Shown piece after piece: positions 55,118 through 63,672 of a stretch of DNA of 64,000 bases. The notes under the pieces were generated by a model that saw only the letters and a program-made list of their open reading frames with translations, was not told the DNA's origin and did not search any database. The DNA is from Pseudomonas lini (GTDB taxonomy: Bacteria; Pseudomonadota; Gammaproteobacteria; Pseudomonadales; Pseudomonadaceae). The translations under genes were made by a program, and so were the position numbers. How positions within the stretch are numbered: the first letter of the stretch is position 1; every line of letters starts with the position of its first letter. The stretch covers positions 4,650,001 to 4,714,000 of the forward strand of contig NZ_OZ061318.1 in the NCBI RefSeq assembly GCF_964063345.1, read 5' to 3'.

Positions 55118-55433
55118 GACATAAGACTCCTGGCAAGCGGGTATGCGCGCAAATCAGATTGCACGAGCTTTGTGACAGGTAGGCATACGCCTGGAATTTT
55201 TGAAGGCCCATGTCGATCCATTACTGGCCGGTCGACGGGTATTGTTATAAGCGGGCAGTTTGCCGGGGGAAGGCGGAACCTGAGGGTTCTCTGCCGGCAA
55301 AAAGTTTCTTAGAGTAGTTTTGGTGACTCGCCGGTCACATTTCGCGCCGACGTCCTGATTCAAGCAGGGGTCACGTCATCGCGCAAGTATCTTTCGTAAA
55401 ATTTTTAGCGACTTCTGCTGAGCGGTCGCCTGC
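55118..55433. other. 316-bp leader of phaG
   Basis: No gene seen. The region ends with the AGGAG ribosome site of phaG. I looked for a sigma-54 -24/-12 pair because phaG can be nitrogen-linked but found none with the GG-N10-GC spacing that I trust. Confidence 0.4.
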
Positions 55434-56126
55434 TTAGATCAATCGGATCTCATCGCTGCTCAACGGCCGGTACTCGCCGGGCTTCAACGTGTCGTCGAGC
55501 ACCAGCGGTCCCATGCGTTCGCGGTGCAGGCGCAACACCTTGTTGTCGAAGTGGCCGAACATCCGTTTAACCTGATGATAGCGGCCCTCGACGATGCTCA
55601 GGCGCGCAGATTTTGGCCCGAGTACGACCAGTTCGGCAGGTTGTGTGGTGAGGTCTTCGAAGGCGAAATACAGCCCTTTGGCAAAGGTGATCGCGTATTC
55701 GGCAGTGATGTCCTGCTCCGTCTCGACGTGGTAGATCTTGGGCAGTTTGGTCTGCGGTTGCGTCAGGCGTCGCGACCAGCTGCCATCGTTGGTGATCAGC
55801 ATCAGGCCGGTGGTGTTGAAATCCAGACGGCCGGCGATGTGCAGGTCTTCCTTATCCGGTTCATCGATCAGTTCGAGCACCGTCGGGTGTTGCGGGTCGC
55901 GGGTGGCACTGACGCAACCGGGTGGTTTGTGCAGCATGAAGTAGCGGGCCGGTTTGCCAACTTGCAGCACCTCGTCGTCGACTTCCACGCGGCTGAACTC
56001 AAGTACCTCGGCGTGAGGGTCGCTGACGACTTCTCCGTCGACCCTGACGCGCTTTTCTACCAGCAACAGGCGTACCTGCTTACGGTTGAAGCGAGGCAGG
56101 TTGCTGAGGAAGCGGTCAACGCGCAT
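55434..56126 (-). CDS. rsuA: 16S rRNA pseudouridine-516 synthase
   Basis: This 230-aa protein has an S4-like N-terminal domain (MRVDRFLSNLPRFNRKQVRLLLVEKRVRVDG) and the catalytic loop AGRLDFNTTGLML with Asp102, the same position as in E. coli RsuA. EGRYHQVKRMFGHFDNKVLRLHR closes the domain. RluE is a relative but lacks this S4 opening. It follows a CWC protein gene. Confidence 0.9.
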   Translation of the reverse strand: MRVDRFLSNLPRFNRKQVRLLLVEKRVRVDGEVVSDPHAEVLEFSRVEVDDEVLQVGKPARYFMLHKPPGCVSATRDPQHPTVLELIDEPDKEDLHIAGRLDFNTTGLMLITNDGSWSRRLTQPQTKLPKIYHVETEQDITAEYAITFAKGLYFAFEDLTTQPAELVVLGPKSARLSIVEGRYHQVKRMFGHFDNKVLRLHRERMGPLVLDDTLKPGEYRPLSSDEIRLI

Positions 56127-56171
56127 GGCTAGGCTTCGGTGGGAGGATTCGATGGAAGAGCGCCGCGCATC

Positions 56172-56390
56172 TTACGTGATCGGCCAAGCGGCTGCTTGCA
56201 ACTGCATCTCGACCTGGGCGCAGGCCGGGCACAGGCAGGACTTGTTGCGCAGTTCGACTGGCAGTGCCTGGAGCACCGCCGGATCGATGCTGACGCCGTA
56301 GCACCAGCAGGCACAATCGACGGTTCGCGGGTCAGCCAGGCTGCAGTCGTTGGAGGCACCGCAAGCCGGGCAGAGATCAGGTTTATTCAT
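56172..56390 (-). CDS. Cysteine-rich CWC-family protein
   Basis: This 72-aa protein has the CWC pattern CPACGASNDC, VDCACWCYGV and CLCPAC, seven or more Cys that can bind zinc. The function is unknown. It lies 45 bp upstream of rsuA on the same strand, so it is probably in the same operon. Confidence 0.82.
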   Translation of the reverse strand: MNKPDLCPACGASNDCSLADPRTVDCACWCYGVSIDPAVLQALPVELRNKSCLCPACAQVEMQLQAAAWPIT

Positions 56391-56592
56391 GAAGGAGCAA
56401 TTCGGTTACGGCCGGTTTGTTGGCCCGAGACCGCGCATGATCGGTCGGCTGGCAGCCATGCGCAAGCCAGCTTGAGCTGGCCGCTGATCTGAAGGCCAGG
56501 TGCTATCTGGCACTCGGTGCCGGTTTGAAAGTCAAAACAGGTGTCAGCCGGCCTGTGCCGACTGTTGTTTGCGGGTCTTCCAGGAGGCCGCC

Positions 56593-56829
56593 ATGCTTTG
56601 TCAGAAAAAGCTCCGTCGAATACTGCTCTGTGTGTTTTTTGGTTTGGGCTTGTCCGGCTGCTATTACTACGCAGGTGGTGCCGATGTTTATCCGGCACCT
56701 TATTACTATCCCGGCTATAACTACTCTCCTTACTACTACGGCGGTCCGCGTTTTTACGGGGGCTATCGCTACTATTATTTCAGTGGGCCCCGTCATTACC
56801 ATGGTGGCCACCATCGCGGACACCGTTAA
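56593..56829 (+). CDS. Small Tyr/Gly/His-rich lipoprotein (copy 1)
   Basis: This 78-aa protein starts MLCQKKLRRILLCVFFGLGL and has a lipobox LSGC. The rest is Tyr-rich (YYYAGGADVYPAPYYYPGYN) with a His tail. The start is fixed by CCAGGAGGCCGCC, which is shared with copy 2. It may be a surface or periplasmic structural protein. No family is recognised. Confidence 0.78.
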   Translation: MLCQKKLRRILLCVFFGLGLSGCYYYAGGADVYPAPYYYPGYNYSPYYYGGPRFYGGYRYYYFSGPRHYHGGHHRGHR

Positions 56830-56844
56830 CCAACTCACGAAGAC

Positions 56845-56878
56845 AACGGCGCGCCCGGCCTCACGAGCGCGCCGTTTT
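56845..56878 (+). terminator. Terminator after lipoprotein copy 1
   Basis: AACGGCGCGC and GCGCGCCGTT form a 10-bp stem with a 12-base loop, followed by TTTTCTTCT. Confidence 0.85.
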
Positions 56879-57040
56879 CTTCTGGGTAGATGAAAAACCT
56901 TTCATCGGCTACTTGTTTCAGAGTGTTGCAGGAACGCACCAGATTCCGATTTCACTGTCTGATCTTTCGACAGTTGTGAACAATTGACTGTCGCCTGCCA
57001 GCGTCGCTGGTATGGCTCACTCGCGGTCCAGGAGGCCGCC

Positions 57041-57496
57041 ATGCTCTGTCAAAAAAAGCTCCACCAAATTCTGCTGATTGCTCTATCGGGATTGTTTCTT
57101 GGTGCGTGCGTACCCTATTCCGATGGAGGAGACAGCTACTACCGTTCCGAGGTCTACACGTCCCCAGCGCCGTATTACTCCGGCGGCAGGTCTTACTACT
57201 CCGATGGTGGTTACTACTCGGCCCCGCGCAGGTATTACTCACCGCCTGCACGGTATTACCAGCCAACGCCGCGTTATTACCACCAACCGCGGGTTTATCA
57301 ATCGGCACCTCGCTATTACGACTACCGCGGCTACCAGAATCGCGGATGGGACCGTCATGACCGCGGTGGTTGGGACAGCCATAACCGAGGCGGCCGCAAT
57401 GATAACTATCGAGGCCACAGTGGGCGGGATCAGCGTGGCGGATGGGGTGATCACCGCGGTCGCGGCGATAACGATGGCCGAGGCCACCGCCGATAA
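57041..57496 (+). CDS. Tyr/Arg/Gly-rich lipoprotein (copy 2)
   Basis: This 151-aa protein starts MLCQKKLHQILLIALSGLF with the lipobox LGAC at Cys23. A Tyr-rich middle (YYSGGRSYYSDGGYYSAPRR) is followed by an Arg/Gly/Asp-rich tail (RGGWDSHNRGGRNDNYRGHS). The leader peptide and ribosome site match copy 1, which implies duplication, while the mature parts have drifted. It resembles no enzyme. Confidence 0.78.
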   Translation: MLCQKKLHQILLIALSGLFLGACVPYSDGGDSYYRSEVYTSPAPYYSGGRSYYSDGGYYSAPRRYYSPPARYYQPTPRYYHQPRVYQSAPRYYDYRGYQNRGWDRHDRGGWDSHNRGGRNDNYRGHSGRDQRGGWGDHRGRGDNDGRGHRR

Positions 57497-57509
57497 ACCA
57501 CCCAATAAA

Positions 57510-57537
57510 AAAGCGGCGCATGAAGCGCCGCTTTTTT
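57510..57537 (+). terminator. Terminator after lipoprotein copy 2
   Basis: AGCGGCGC, loop ATGAA and GCGCCGCT form an 8-bp stem, followed by TTTTTTTG; A-run on the other side. It may serve the convergent gene too. Confidence 0.88.
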
Positions 57538-57549
57538 TGTGCCCGAAAC

Positions 57550-58662
57550 TCAGTACTCCGACAGGTCAGCCAGAGGATGCCGGCCTTCCCAGACCTTATG
57601 GAAATGCGCCTCCACCGCCGCCTCCGGCACATTGTTGATGTCTGGCCAGTGCCAGTGAGGTTTCTGGTCCTTGTCGATCAACCGCGCTCGCACGCCTTCG
57701 CTGAACTCCGGATGACGGCAGCAGTTGAGACTGATGGTGTATTCCATCTGAAAGACTTGAGCCAACGATAGATGCCGGGCGCGATCGATCTGTTCCCACA
57801 CCAGATGGGCGGTCAGGGGCGAGCCTTCAGTCATGGTTTTGGCGGCACGAACAAGCAGCGGATCAGAATGATCGTGCAGCGCACTGATGGCCTTCCAGGC
57901 GCATTGAACGTCGCTGACATCCAATAGTTCGTCGATCTGCTCGCGTCGAGGCAGCCACTGCGCTTCGGGCAGTTGCGTGATCGCTTCCTGCTGCAAGGCC
58001 TTGAGCAGGCTGTTGAGCTGCATGGCTGTCTGTTCCTGCCAGTTCAATTGCAGCAAACCTTCGAGCAGCTCATGCTGTTGATCATCGCGCAGGAAGCGGT
58101 CGGCGAGGTCCAGATCGATTGCATCACGACCGTTCATCTGGGCGCCGGTCAGGCCGAGAAACAATCCGAGCTTGCCGGGCAACCGCGACAGAAACCAACT
58201 GGCGCCGACGTCCGGGTACAAGCCGATGCCGATCTCCGGCATCGCCAACCGGCTGCTCGGCGTGACAATCCGAATGCTCGCCCCTTGCAGCAGCCCCATG
58301 CCGCCACCCAGCACGTACCCATGACCCCAGCAGATCAGCGGTTTGGGGTAGGTGTGCAGGTTGAAGTCGAGGCGATATTCTGCCGCAAAGAAGTTTGCAG
58401 CCAAGGGCGGCACTTCGCCGGGGTGGGCGCGACACGCCTCCACCAGGCTGCGTACTTCACCGCCGGCGCAAAAAGCCTTGGCGCCATTGCCGCGCAGCAG
58501 CACGCAAACGATCTGTGGCTCCTTGGCCCAGACGTCCAGTTGATCGCGCAGGGCATTGATCATCGGCAAGGAGAGAGCGTTGAGGGACTTTTCGGCATCC
58601 AGGCTGGCGATGCCGATGCGTGCGCCGTCGGTGCCGGTGAGTTCTTCGAAGTGCAGATTCAT
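57550..58662 (-). CDS. 3-hydroxyisobutyryl-CoA hydrolase-like enoyl-CoA hydratase family protein
   Basis: This 370-aa protein has the crotonase fold with FCAGGEVRSLVEACR (near 63-78), the oxyanion segment GHGYVLGGGMGLLQGASIRI and LAMPEIGIGLYPDVGASWF. The length and the GLYPDVG motif place it with 3-hydroxyisobutyryl-CoA hydrolases of valine breakdown rather than ordinary enoyl-CoA hydratases of 260 aa. It is a lone gene, convergent with lipoprotein copy 2. Confidence 0.85.
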   Translation of the reverse strand: MNLHFEELTGTDGARIGIASLDAEKSLNALSLPMINALRDQLDVWAKEPQIVCVLLRGNGAKAFCAGGEVRSLVEACRAHPGEVPPLAANFFAAEYRLDFNLHTYPKPLICWGHGYVLGGGMGLLQGASIRIVTPSSRLAMPEIGIGLYPDVGASWFLSRLPGKLGLFLGLTGAQMNGRDAIDLDLADRFLRDDQQHELLEGLLQLNWQEQTAMQLNSLLKALQQEAITQLPEAQWLPRREQIDELLDVSDVQCAWKAISALHDHSDPLLVRAAKTMTEGSPLTAHLVWEQIDRARHLSLAQVFQMEYTISLNCCRHPEFSEGVRARLIDKDQKPHWHWPDINNVPEAAVEAHFHKVWEGRHPLADLSEY

Positions 58663-58794
58663 CGTGACCTCGATCGGGAAATTGAGCGTTCAGTATGATC
58701 GCTCCATAGGAAAGTGCCGGATCTGCGTCAGATCAATTGACAAGCATGGTCAGCTTTCCTAGGGTTCGCCCCATTGTTTTTGCCGGATGTAACC

Positions 58795-59487
58795 ATGACT
58801 GCTGACGACCGTATCAAACTCGAACCGAGCTGGAAGGAGGCACTGCGTGCCGAATTCGACCAGCCTTACATGGCAGAGTTGCGCACATTCCTGCAACAGG
58901 AACGCGCGGCGGGCAAAGAGATCTATCCACCCGGACCGATGATTTTCAACGCGCTCAATTCCACGCCGCTGGACAAGGTCAAAGTGGTCATCCTTGGTCA
59001 AGACCCTTACCACGGCCCGGGCCAGGCCCATGGGTTGTGCTTCTCGGTGCAACCAGGGGTTCCGGCACCGCCGTCGCTGGTGAACATCTATAAAGAGTTG
59101 AAGCGCGACCTGAACATCGATATTCCCAACCATGGCTACCTGCAGAGTTGGGCAGAGCAGGGCGTGTTGATGCTCAACACCACCATGACCGTGGAACGCG
59201 CGAATGCCAACGCCCATGCGGGCAAGGGCTGGCAATATTTTACCGACCGGATTATCGAAGTGGTCAGCGAACATCAGCCACATTTGGTGTTCCTGCTATG
59301 GGGTGCGCATGCCCAGAGCAAGCAGAAACTCATCGACGCCACCAAACACCTGGTGCTGACCTCGGTCCACCCGTCGCCGTTGTCCGCTTATCGCGGCTTC
59401 CTCGGCTGCGGGCACTTCAGCCGGGCGAACAAGTTTCTGGAGCAGAATGGCGAGACGCCGATCGAGTGGCGATTGCCGTCGGTTTGA
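58795..59487 (+). CDS. ung: Uracil-DNA glycosylase
   Basis: This 230-aa family 1 UDG has the catalytic [18 protein letters not shown] (near 64-81), MLNTTMTVE and [11 protein letters not shown]. It removes uracil from DNA in base-excision repair. The ATG at 58795 gives the standard length. It is divergent from the hydrolase gene. Confidence 0.95.
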   Translation: MTADDRIKLEPSWKEALRAEFDQPYMAELRTFLQQERAAGKEIYPPGPMIFNALNSTPLDKVKVVILGQDPYHGPGQAHGLCFSVQPGVPAPPSLVNIYKELKRDLNIDIPNHGYLQSWAEQGVLMLNTTMTVERANANAHAGKGWQYFTDRIIEVVSEHQPHLVFLLWGAHAQSKQKLIDATKHLVLTSVHPSPLSAYRGFLGCGHFSRANKFLEQNGETPIEWRLPSV

Positions 59488-59507
59488 TGCGTTGACCGTG
59501 AAGGCCC

Positions 59508-59572
59508 CATCGCGGGCAAGCCCGCTCCCACAAGGACTACGCGGACCCTGTGGGAGCGGGCTTGCCCGCGAT
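59508..59572. repeat. REPIN
   Basis: Compact pair CATCGCGGGCAAGCCCGCTC and TGTGGGAGCGGGCTTGCCCG between convergent ung and abrB. Confidence 0.9.
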
Positions 59573-59589
59573 GAAAGCGACTCGGTCTA

Positions 59590-60630
59590 TCAGGGAGAAT
59601 CTGGCCCCCGGTTCCAATACCGAAACAACGGCTCCGCCAGAAACAATACAAACAACAACCGCATCACCTGCATCGCCGTCACCAGCGGCACCGACAATTG
59701 CAGGGTCTCCGCCGTCAGGCTCATCTCGGCAATTCCACCGGGCATCATGCCCAAGGTCAGCGAACGCAGATCCAGACGGGTCAGCGCACTCAACCCCAAT
59801 GCCGCCAAGGTTGCGATCAACATGGTTAACGCCGTGCCGAGCAGGGTTCGGCCCATGAACGACGGCGCCCGGCGGAAGAACTGCCGATTGAAGTGACACC
59901 CCAACCCGCTGCCAATCAGCCACTGGCCAATCTGACTGCCGCCGTTGGGCAGACCGATGTGCAGGTCCCAAGCAATGCTCACCGTCGCACTCACCAGCAA
60001 CGGTCCGAACAGCCAGGGATTGGGTTGTCGCAGCCGCTCCCAGATCCAGGCGGCAAGGGCGCCCGCCGGGAACAGAATGGCCAGCCACCACCAGTCGACG
60101 GTCGTTGGATGCAAGACCGGCGCACCGTCGCCTAACAGATACTTGAACGCCGCCGGCACACACAGCACCACCACCAACACCCGCAAACTCTGCCCCGCCG
60201 CGACACGGCTGAGCACCGCGCCGTTGCGGGCGCCGAGGTTGACCATCTCCCCGGAGCCGCCGGGCATGCTGGAAAAGAATGCGGTGGCGCGATCTTCCCC
60301 GGTGCGCCGCATCAACCAGACCCCGACCACTGCGGACAGGCTGGTGACCAACGCACCGAAGAAGATCAAACCGAAGTGGCTCAGCACCTGTTCCATCACC
60401 ACCGGGGTGAAATGCAGACCGATGCCGATGCCGACGATCCACTGGCCGCACTTGCGGCCGCCAGGGATTTCCGCCAATTGCCAGGGAGTCAAACAGCGCA
60501 CCAGGATGATCGCCAGCAACGAGCCGACCATCCACGGCAATGGCCAGCCGATCTGGCTGGCGAGGTAACCGCCCAGCAGACCGACCAGCGGGGTTCCCCA
60601 CCAGCTTTTGAAGGGGGGCCGATCAGACAT
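59590..60630 (-). CDS. AbrB-family (aidB-regulator-type) membrane protein
   Basis: This 346-aa protein has about ten helices in two AbrB/AitD repeats: LLGGYLASQIGWPLPWMVGSLLA and PNPWLFGPLLVSATVSIAW, each with a later GMMPGG(I/S)xEM motif (SSMPGGSGEMVNLG and GMMPGGIAEMSLTA). Members are often linked to tripartite tricarboxylate transporters. It overlaps the tctA 3' end by 8 bp and so belongs to the tct operon. Activity is unknown. Confidence 0.82.
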   Translation of the reverse strand: MSDRPPFKSWWGTPLVGLLGGYLASQIGWPLPWMVGSLLAIILVRCLTPWQLAEIPGGRKCGQWIVGIGIGLHFTPVVMEQVLSHFGLIFFGALVTSLSAVVGVWLMRRTGEDRATAFFSSMPGGSGEMVNLGARNGAVLSRVAAGQSLRVLVVVLCVPAAFKYLLGDGAPVLHPTTVDWWWLAILFPAGALAAWIWERLRQPNPWLFGPLLVSATVSIAWDLHIGLPNGGSQIGQWLIGSGLGCHFNRQFFRRAPSFMGRTLLGTALTMLIATLAALGLSALTRLDLRSLTLGMMPGGIAEMSLTAETLQLSVPLVTAMQVMRLLFVLFLAEPLFRYWNRGPDSP

Positions 60631-62137
60631 CGACGATAGCGCGCCGGGCGACCGAACGTTTGCGCCAGATGCGCAGCAGCGGCATCAGCAGCATGATTGC
60701 AGTCAGTACCCAGCAACCGAACGTGATCGGGCTCGACCAGAGGATTTCCAGCGCACCGTTGGAAATCGACAGCGCGCGACGCAGGTTTTGCTCCATCAGA
60801 CCACCAAGGATGAAACCCAGCAGTACCGGCGACAACGGGAAGTCCAGCTTGCGCAGGATGTAGCCGAAAATACCGATGCCGATCATCAGGAACAGGTCGA
60901 ACGTGGTGGCATGCACCGCGTAGACACCGATCCCGGTGATGATCGCGATCACCGGCACCAACGCCCAGTTTGGCACGGCGAGGATGCGGGTAAAGATGCG
61001 GATCATCGGAATGTTGAGGATCACCAGCATCACGTTGGCGACGAACAACGACGCGATCAGGCCCCAGACGATGTCCGGTTGTTGCTGGAACAACAGCGGG
61101 CCCGGAGTGATGTTGTACAGCGACAGTGCGCCGATCATCACCGCCGTGGTACCCGAACCTGGAACGCCGAGGGTCAGCATCGGCACCAGTGCACCGCAGG
61201 CGGCGCCACCGATGGCGGTTTCCGGAGCCGCGAGGCCGCGCATGTCGCCTTGTCCGAACGTGCCCTTGGCGCCGGCGATACGTTTCTCGGTCATGTAGGC
61301 CACAGCGCTGGCCAACGTCGCACCGGCACCCGGCAACACGCCCATGATGAAGCCCAGCAAACCGCAACGGATGTTCACTACGAACACCGCCGAAGCTTCC
61401 TTGAAGTTAAACATCATGCGCCCGGTGGCTTTCACCGCTTCCTGACCGCGGTGGGTTTTTTCCAGCAGCAGGAGGATTTCGCTGATGGAGAACAGACCCA
61501 ATACCAGTACGACGAACTGAATGCCGTCCGTCAGGTGAATGTTATCCCCGGTGAAACGGTACACGCCGCTGTTGGCGTCGATCCCGACGCTCGACAGAAA
61601 CAGACCGATCAGCGCCGCAATGAAGGTCTTGAGCGGTCGGTCGCCGGCCATGCCGCCGAGACAGACAATCGCAAACACCATCAGCACGAAATACTCCGCC
61701 GGTCCGAAGGCAATCGCCCATTTCGCCAGCAGCGGGGCGAACAGCACCATGCCGCACGTTGCGATGAATGCACCGATGAACGAACTCCACGCTGACAGCG
61801 ACAGCGCTACACCGGCCAGGCCTTTGCGGGCCATCGGGTAACCGTCGAGGGTGGTCATGACGGTGGAGGCTTCGCCCGGAATGTTCAGCAGGATCGAGCT
61901 GATCCGGCCGCCGTACTCGCAACCCAGGTACACCGCCGCCAGCAGGATCAGCGCCGACTCCGGTGGCAGGCCGAGGGCGAACGCGATGGGAATCAGCAAC
62001 GCCACGCCGTTGATCGGACCCAGCCCCGGCAACAGCCCGACGACGGTGCCGATCAGGGTGCCGCACAGCGCGGTCACCAGGTTGTACGGGCTCAGCGCGA
62101 CGCCGAAGCCCTGACCCAAATAGCCAAGAGTATCCAT
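60623..62137 (-). CDS. tctA: Tripartite tricarboxylate transporter large membrane subunit
   Basis: This 504-aa protein has about twelve helices with LIGTVVGLLPGLGPINGVALLIP (about 28-50) and YLGCEYGGRISSILLNIPGEASTVMTTLDGYPMARKG, the TctA signatures. It couples sodium or proton entry to uptake of citrate or similar acids delivered by TctC. It starts 1 bp after tctB. Confidence 0.93.
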   Translation of the reverse strand: MDTLGYLGQGFGVALSPYNLVTALCGTLIGTVVGLLPGLGPINGVALLIPIAFALGLPPESALILLAAVYLGCEYGGRISSILLNIPGEASTVMTTLDGYPMARKGLAGVALSLSAWSSFIGAFIATCGMVLFAPLLAKWAIAFGPAEYFVLMVFAIVCLGGMAGDRPLKTFIAALIGLFLSSVGIDANSGVYRFTGDNIHLTDGIQFVVLVLGLFSISEILLLLEKTHRGQEAVKATGRMMFNFKEASAVFVVNIRCGLLGFIMGVLPGAGATLASAVAYMTEKRIAGAKGTFGQGDMRGLAAPETAIGGAACGALVPMLTLGVPGSGTTAVMIGALSLYNITPGPLLFQQQPDIVWGLIASLFVANVMLVILNIPMIRIFTRILAVPNWALVPVIAIITGIGVYAVHATTFDLFLMIGIGIFGYILRKLDFPLSPVLLGFILGGLMEQNLRRALSISNGALEILWSSPITFGCWVLTAIMLLMPLLRIWRKRSVARRAIVDV

Positions 62138-62138
62138 G

Positions 62139-62597
62139 TCAGTTCTCCAGAACGTCGAGCACGCCCAGCGGCAGTGGCACGTCCATCAACTTGTCGAACA
62201 GCAGATAAAGACCGATAGCCATCAGGCTGATGATCACCGCGCTGGGTAGCCAGCGGCCGCCATACAGGCGTGCCATCGGGACTCCGATCAGAATGCTGGC
62301 GACGATGAAACCCAGAGGTTCGAAGGTCCCGGCGAACACCAGCAACAGCAGCACGCAGATGCCGATTTTGGTCAGGGTTTCGCGGTCCAGTTTCGGGTCA
62401 TCGTCGCTGTGCACGATCGGCGCCGGTCGAAACACCATGTACAGCAACGCCAGGCCCATCAGGCCGAGCATCAGCAGAGGGAAGGCCCGAGGCCCGACCG
62501 GTTCGTAGGAAAAAGCCGCTTGATACGGCCACGCCATCAGCGCCAGGCCGATACAGGCCAGCAACAGCACCGAAGCGAAAATGCGTTGTATGAGCAT
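62139..62597 (-). CDS. tctB: Tripartite tricarboxylate transporter small membrane subunit
   Basis: This 152-aa protein has four helices (IFASVLLLACIGLALMAW; LLMLGLMGLALLYMVF; two more with LGFIVASILIGVPMARLYGG). CAGGAG lies just before the ATG at 62597. A strong hairpin stands between tctC and this gene. Confidence 0.9.
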   Translation of the reverse strand: MLIQRIFASVLLLACIGLALMAWPYQAAFSYEPVGPRAFPLLMLGLMGLALLYMVFRPAPIVHSDDDPKLDRETLTKIGICVLLLLVFAGTFEPLGFIVASILIGVPMARLYGGRWLPSAVIISLMAIGLYLLFDKLMDVPLPLGVLDVLEN

Positions 62598-62609
62598 GAG
62601 GAACTCCTG

Positions 62610-62640
62610 GGCCACGACCCCGAGAACCGGGGTCGTGGCC
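62610..62640 (-). other. Strong intercistronic hairpin between tctC and tctB
   Basis: GGCCACGACCCCG and CGGGGTCGTGGCC make a perfect 13-bp stem with loop AGAAC (plus-strand order), 15 bp after the tctC stop and 12 bp before the tctB start. No U-run follows, so it is more likely a 3'-stabiliser or partial terminator than a full one. Confidence 0.7.
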
Positions 62641-62655
62641 GCTAGACAGAGGCGA

Positions 62656-63633
62656 TCACTGGATCAGGCCGAACTCTTTGGCCAGCACTTTGTAGTCCGC
62701 GACCTGCTTCTTCACGTAGGTGTCCAGCTCCGGGCCGGTCATGGCGAACGGGAACAGTTCACGCTGATCGCGCAGCTTGGCGAAATCCTCGGAGGCCAGC
62801 AGTTTGTCGAAGGCGTTTTTCCACCAGGCGTAGTCTTCGTCGCTGACTTTTGGCCCAAGGTAGAAACCGCGAACCACTGGCCAGACGATGTCGTAGCCTT
62901 GCTCTTTAGCGGTCGGAATGTCTTTCATTTCCGGCTCGTCCAGACGCTTCTCGGAGAACACCGCGAGCAGGCGCATGTCGCCACTCTGGATGTGTGGCAT
63001 GGAGTCGGAGATGTCGGTGCTGCCGACCTGGATGTGGCCACCGAGCAGGGCAGTGGCAATTTCACCGCCGCCTTCGAGGGCGACATAACGCAGGTCGCGT
63101 GGGTTGATCCCGGCTGCCTTGGCGATCAGTGCGGTTTGCATCCAGTCCTGGCTGCCGACGGTGCCGCCGGAACCGATCACCACTTTGCTCGGATCTTTCT
63201 TCAGCGCTTGAACCAGGTCGTCCAGGGTCTTGTAAGGCGAATCGCTTTTCACCGCGATGGCGCCATAGCTTGTGCCGACGGCGGCAAGCCAGCGGACGTT
63301 GGTTTCATCGAAGCGACCGAACTTGCCTTGCGCCAGGTTCAGCAGCGAACCGCTGGACCACGCCACCAGCGTGCCGGCATCGGCCGGGCGCTGAGCGACC
63401 ACCGCGTTGTACGCCACCGCGCCGACACCGCCGGGCATGTAGGTCACGCGCATCGGTTTGGTCAGCAGTTTTTCGTTCACCAGCGCGCTTTGCGCCAATT
63501 TGCAGGTGAGGTCGAAACCGCCGCCCGGCGAGGCCGGGGCGATGCATTCCGGGCGTTTGGGTTCGGCCATCAATTGGCTGGCAAACAGCATGATGCCGGT
63601 AGCCAGAGCAACTTTACGCAGTGATAAGTTCAT
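62656..63633 (-). CDS. tctC: Tripartite tricarboxylate transporter periplasmic binding protein
   Basis: This 325-aa protein has a signal peptide ending SQLMAEPKRPE. The Bug/TctC fold is shown by CIAPASPGGGFDLTCKLAQSALV, MPGGVGAVAYNAVVAQ and the late GGTVGSQDWMQTALIAKAAG. It binds a di- or tricarboxylate for TctAB. It is the most abundant subunit in known systems. Confidence 0.92.
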   Translation of the reverse strand: MNLSLRKVALATGIMLFASQLMAEPKRPECIAPASPGGGFDLTCKLAQSALVNEKLLTKPMRVTYMPGGVGAVAYNAVVAQRPADAGTLVAWSSGSLLNLAQGKFGRFDETNVRWLAAVGTSYGAIAVKSDSPYKTLDDLVQALKKDPSKVVIGSGGTVGSQDWMQTALIAKAAGINPRDLRYVALEGGGEIATALLGGHIQVGSTDISDSMPHIQSGDMRLLAVFSEKRLDEPEMKDIPTAKEQGYDIVWPVVRGFYLGPKVSDEDYAWWKNAFDKLLASEDFAKLRDQRELFPFAMTGPELDTYVKKQVADYKVLAKEFGLIQ

Positions 63634-63672
63634 TCAAGTCTCCTTAAGAGTTTTTGTTATGGACGTACTGAA

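Noticed and set aside
55118..55433. Possible sigma-54 promoter before phaG
   Set aside because: No GG-N10-GC pair with proper context could be placed.
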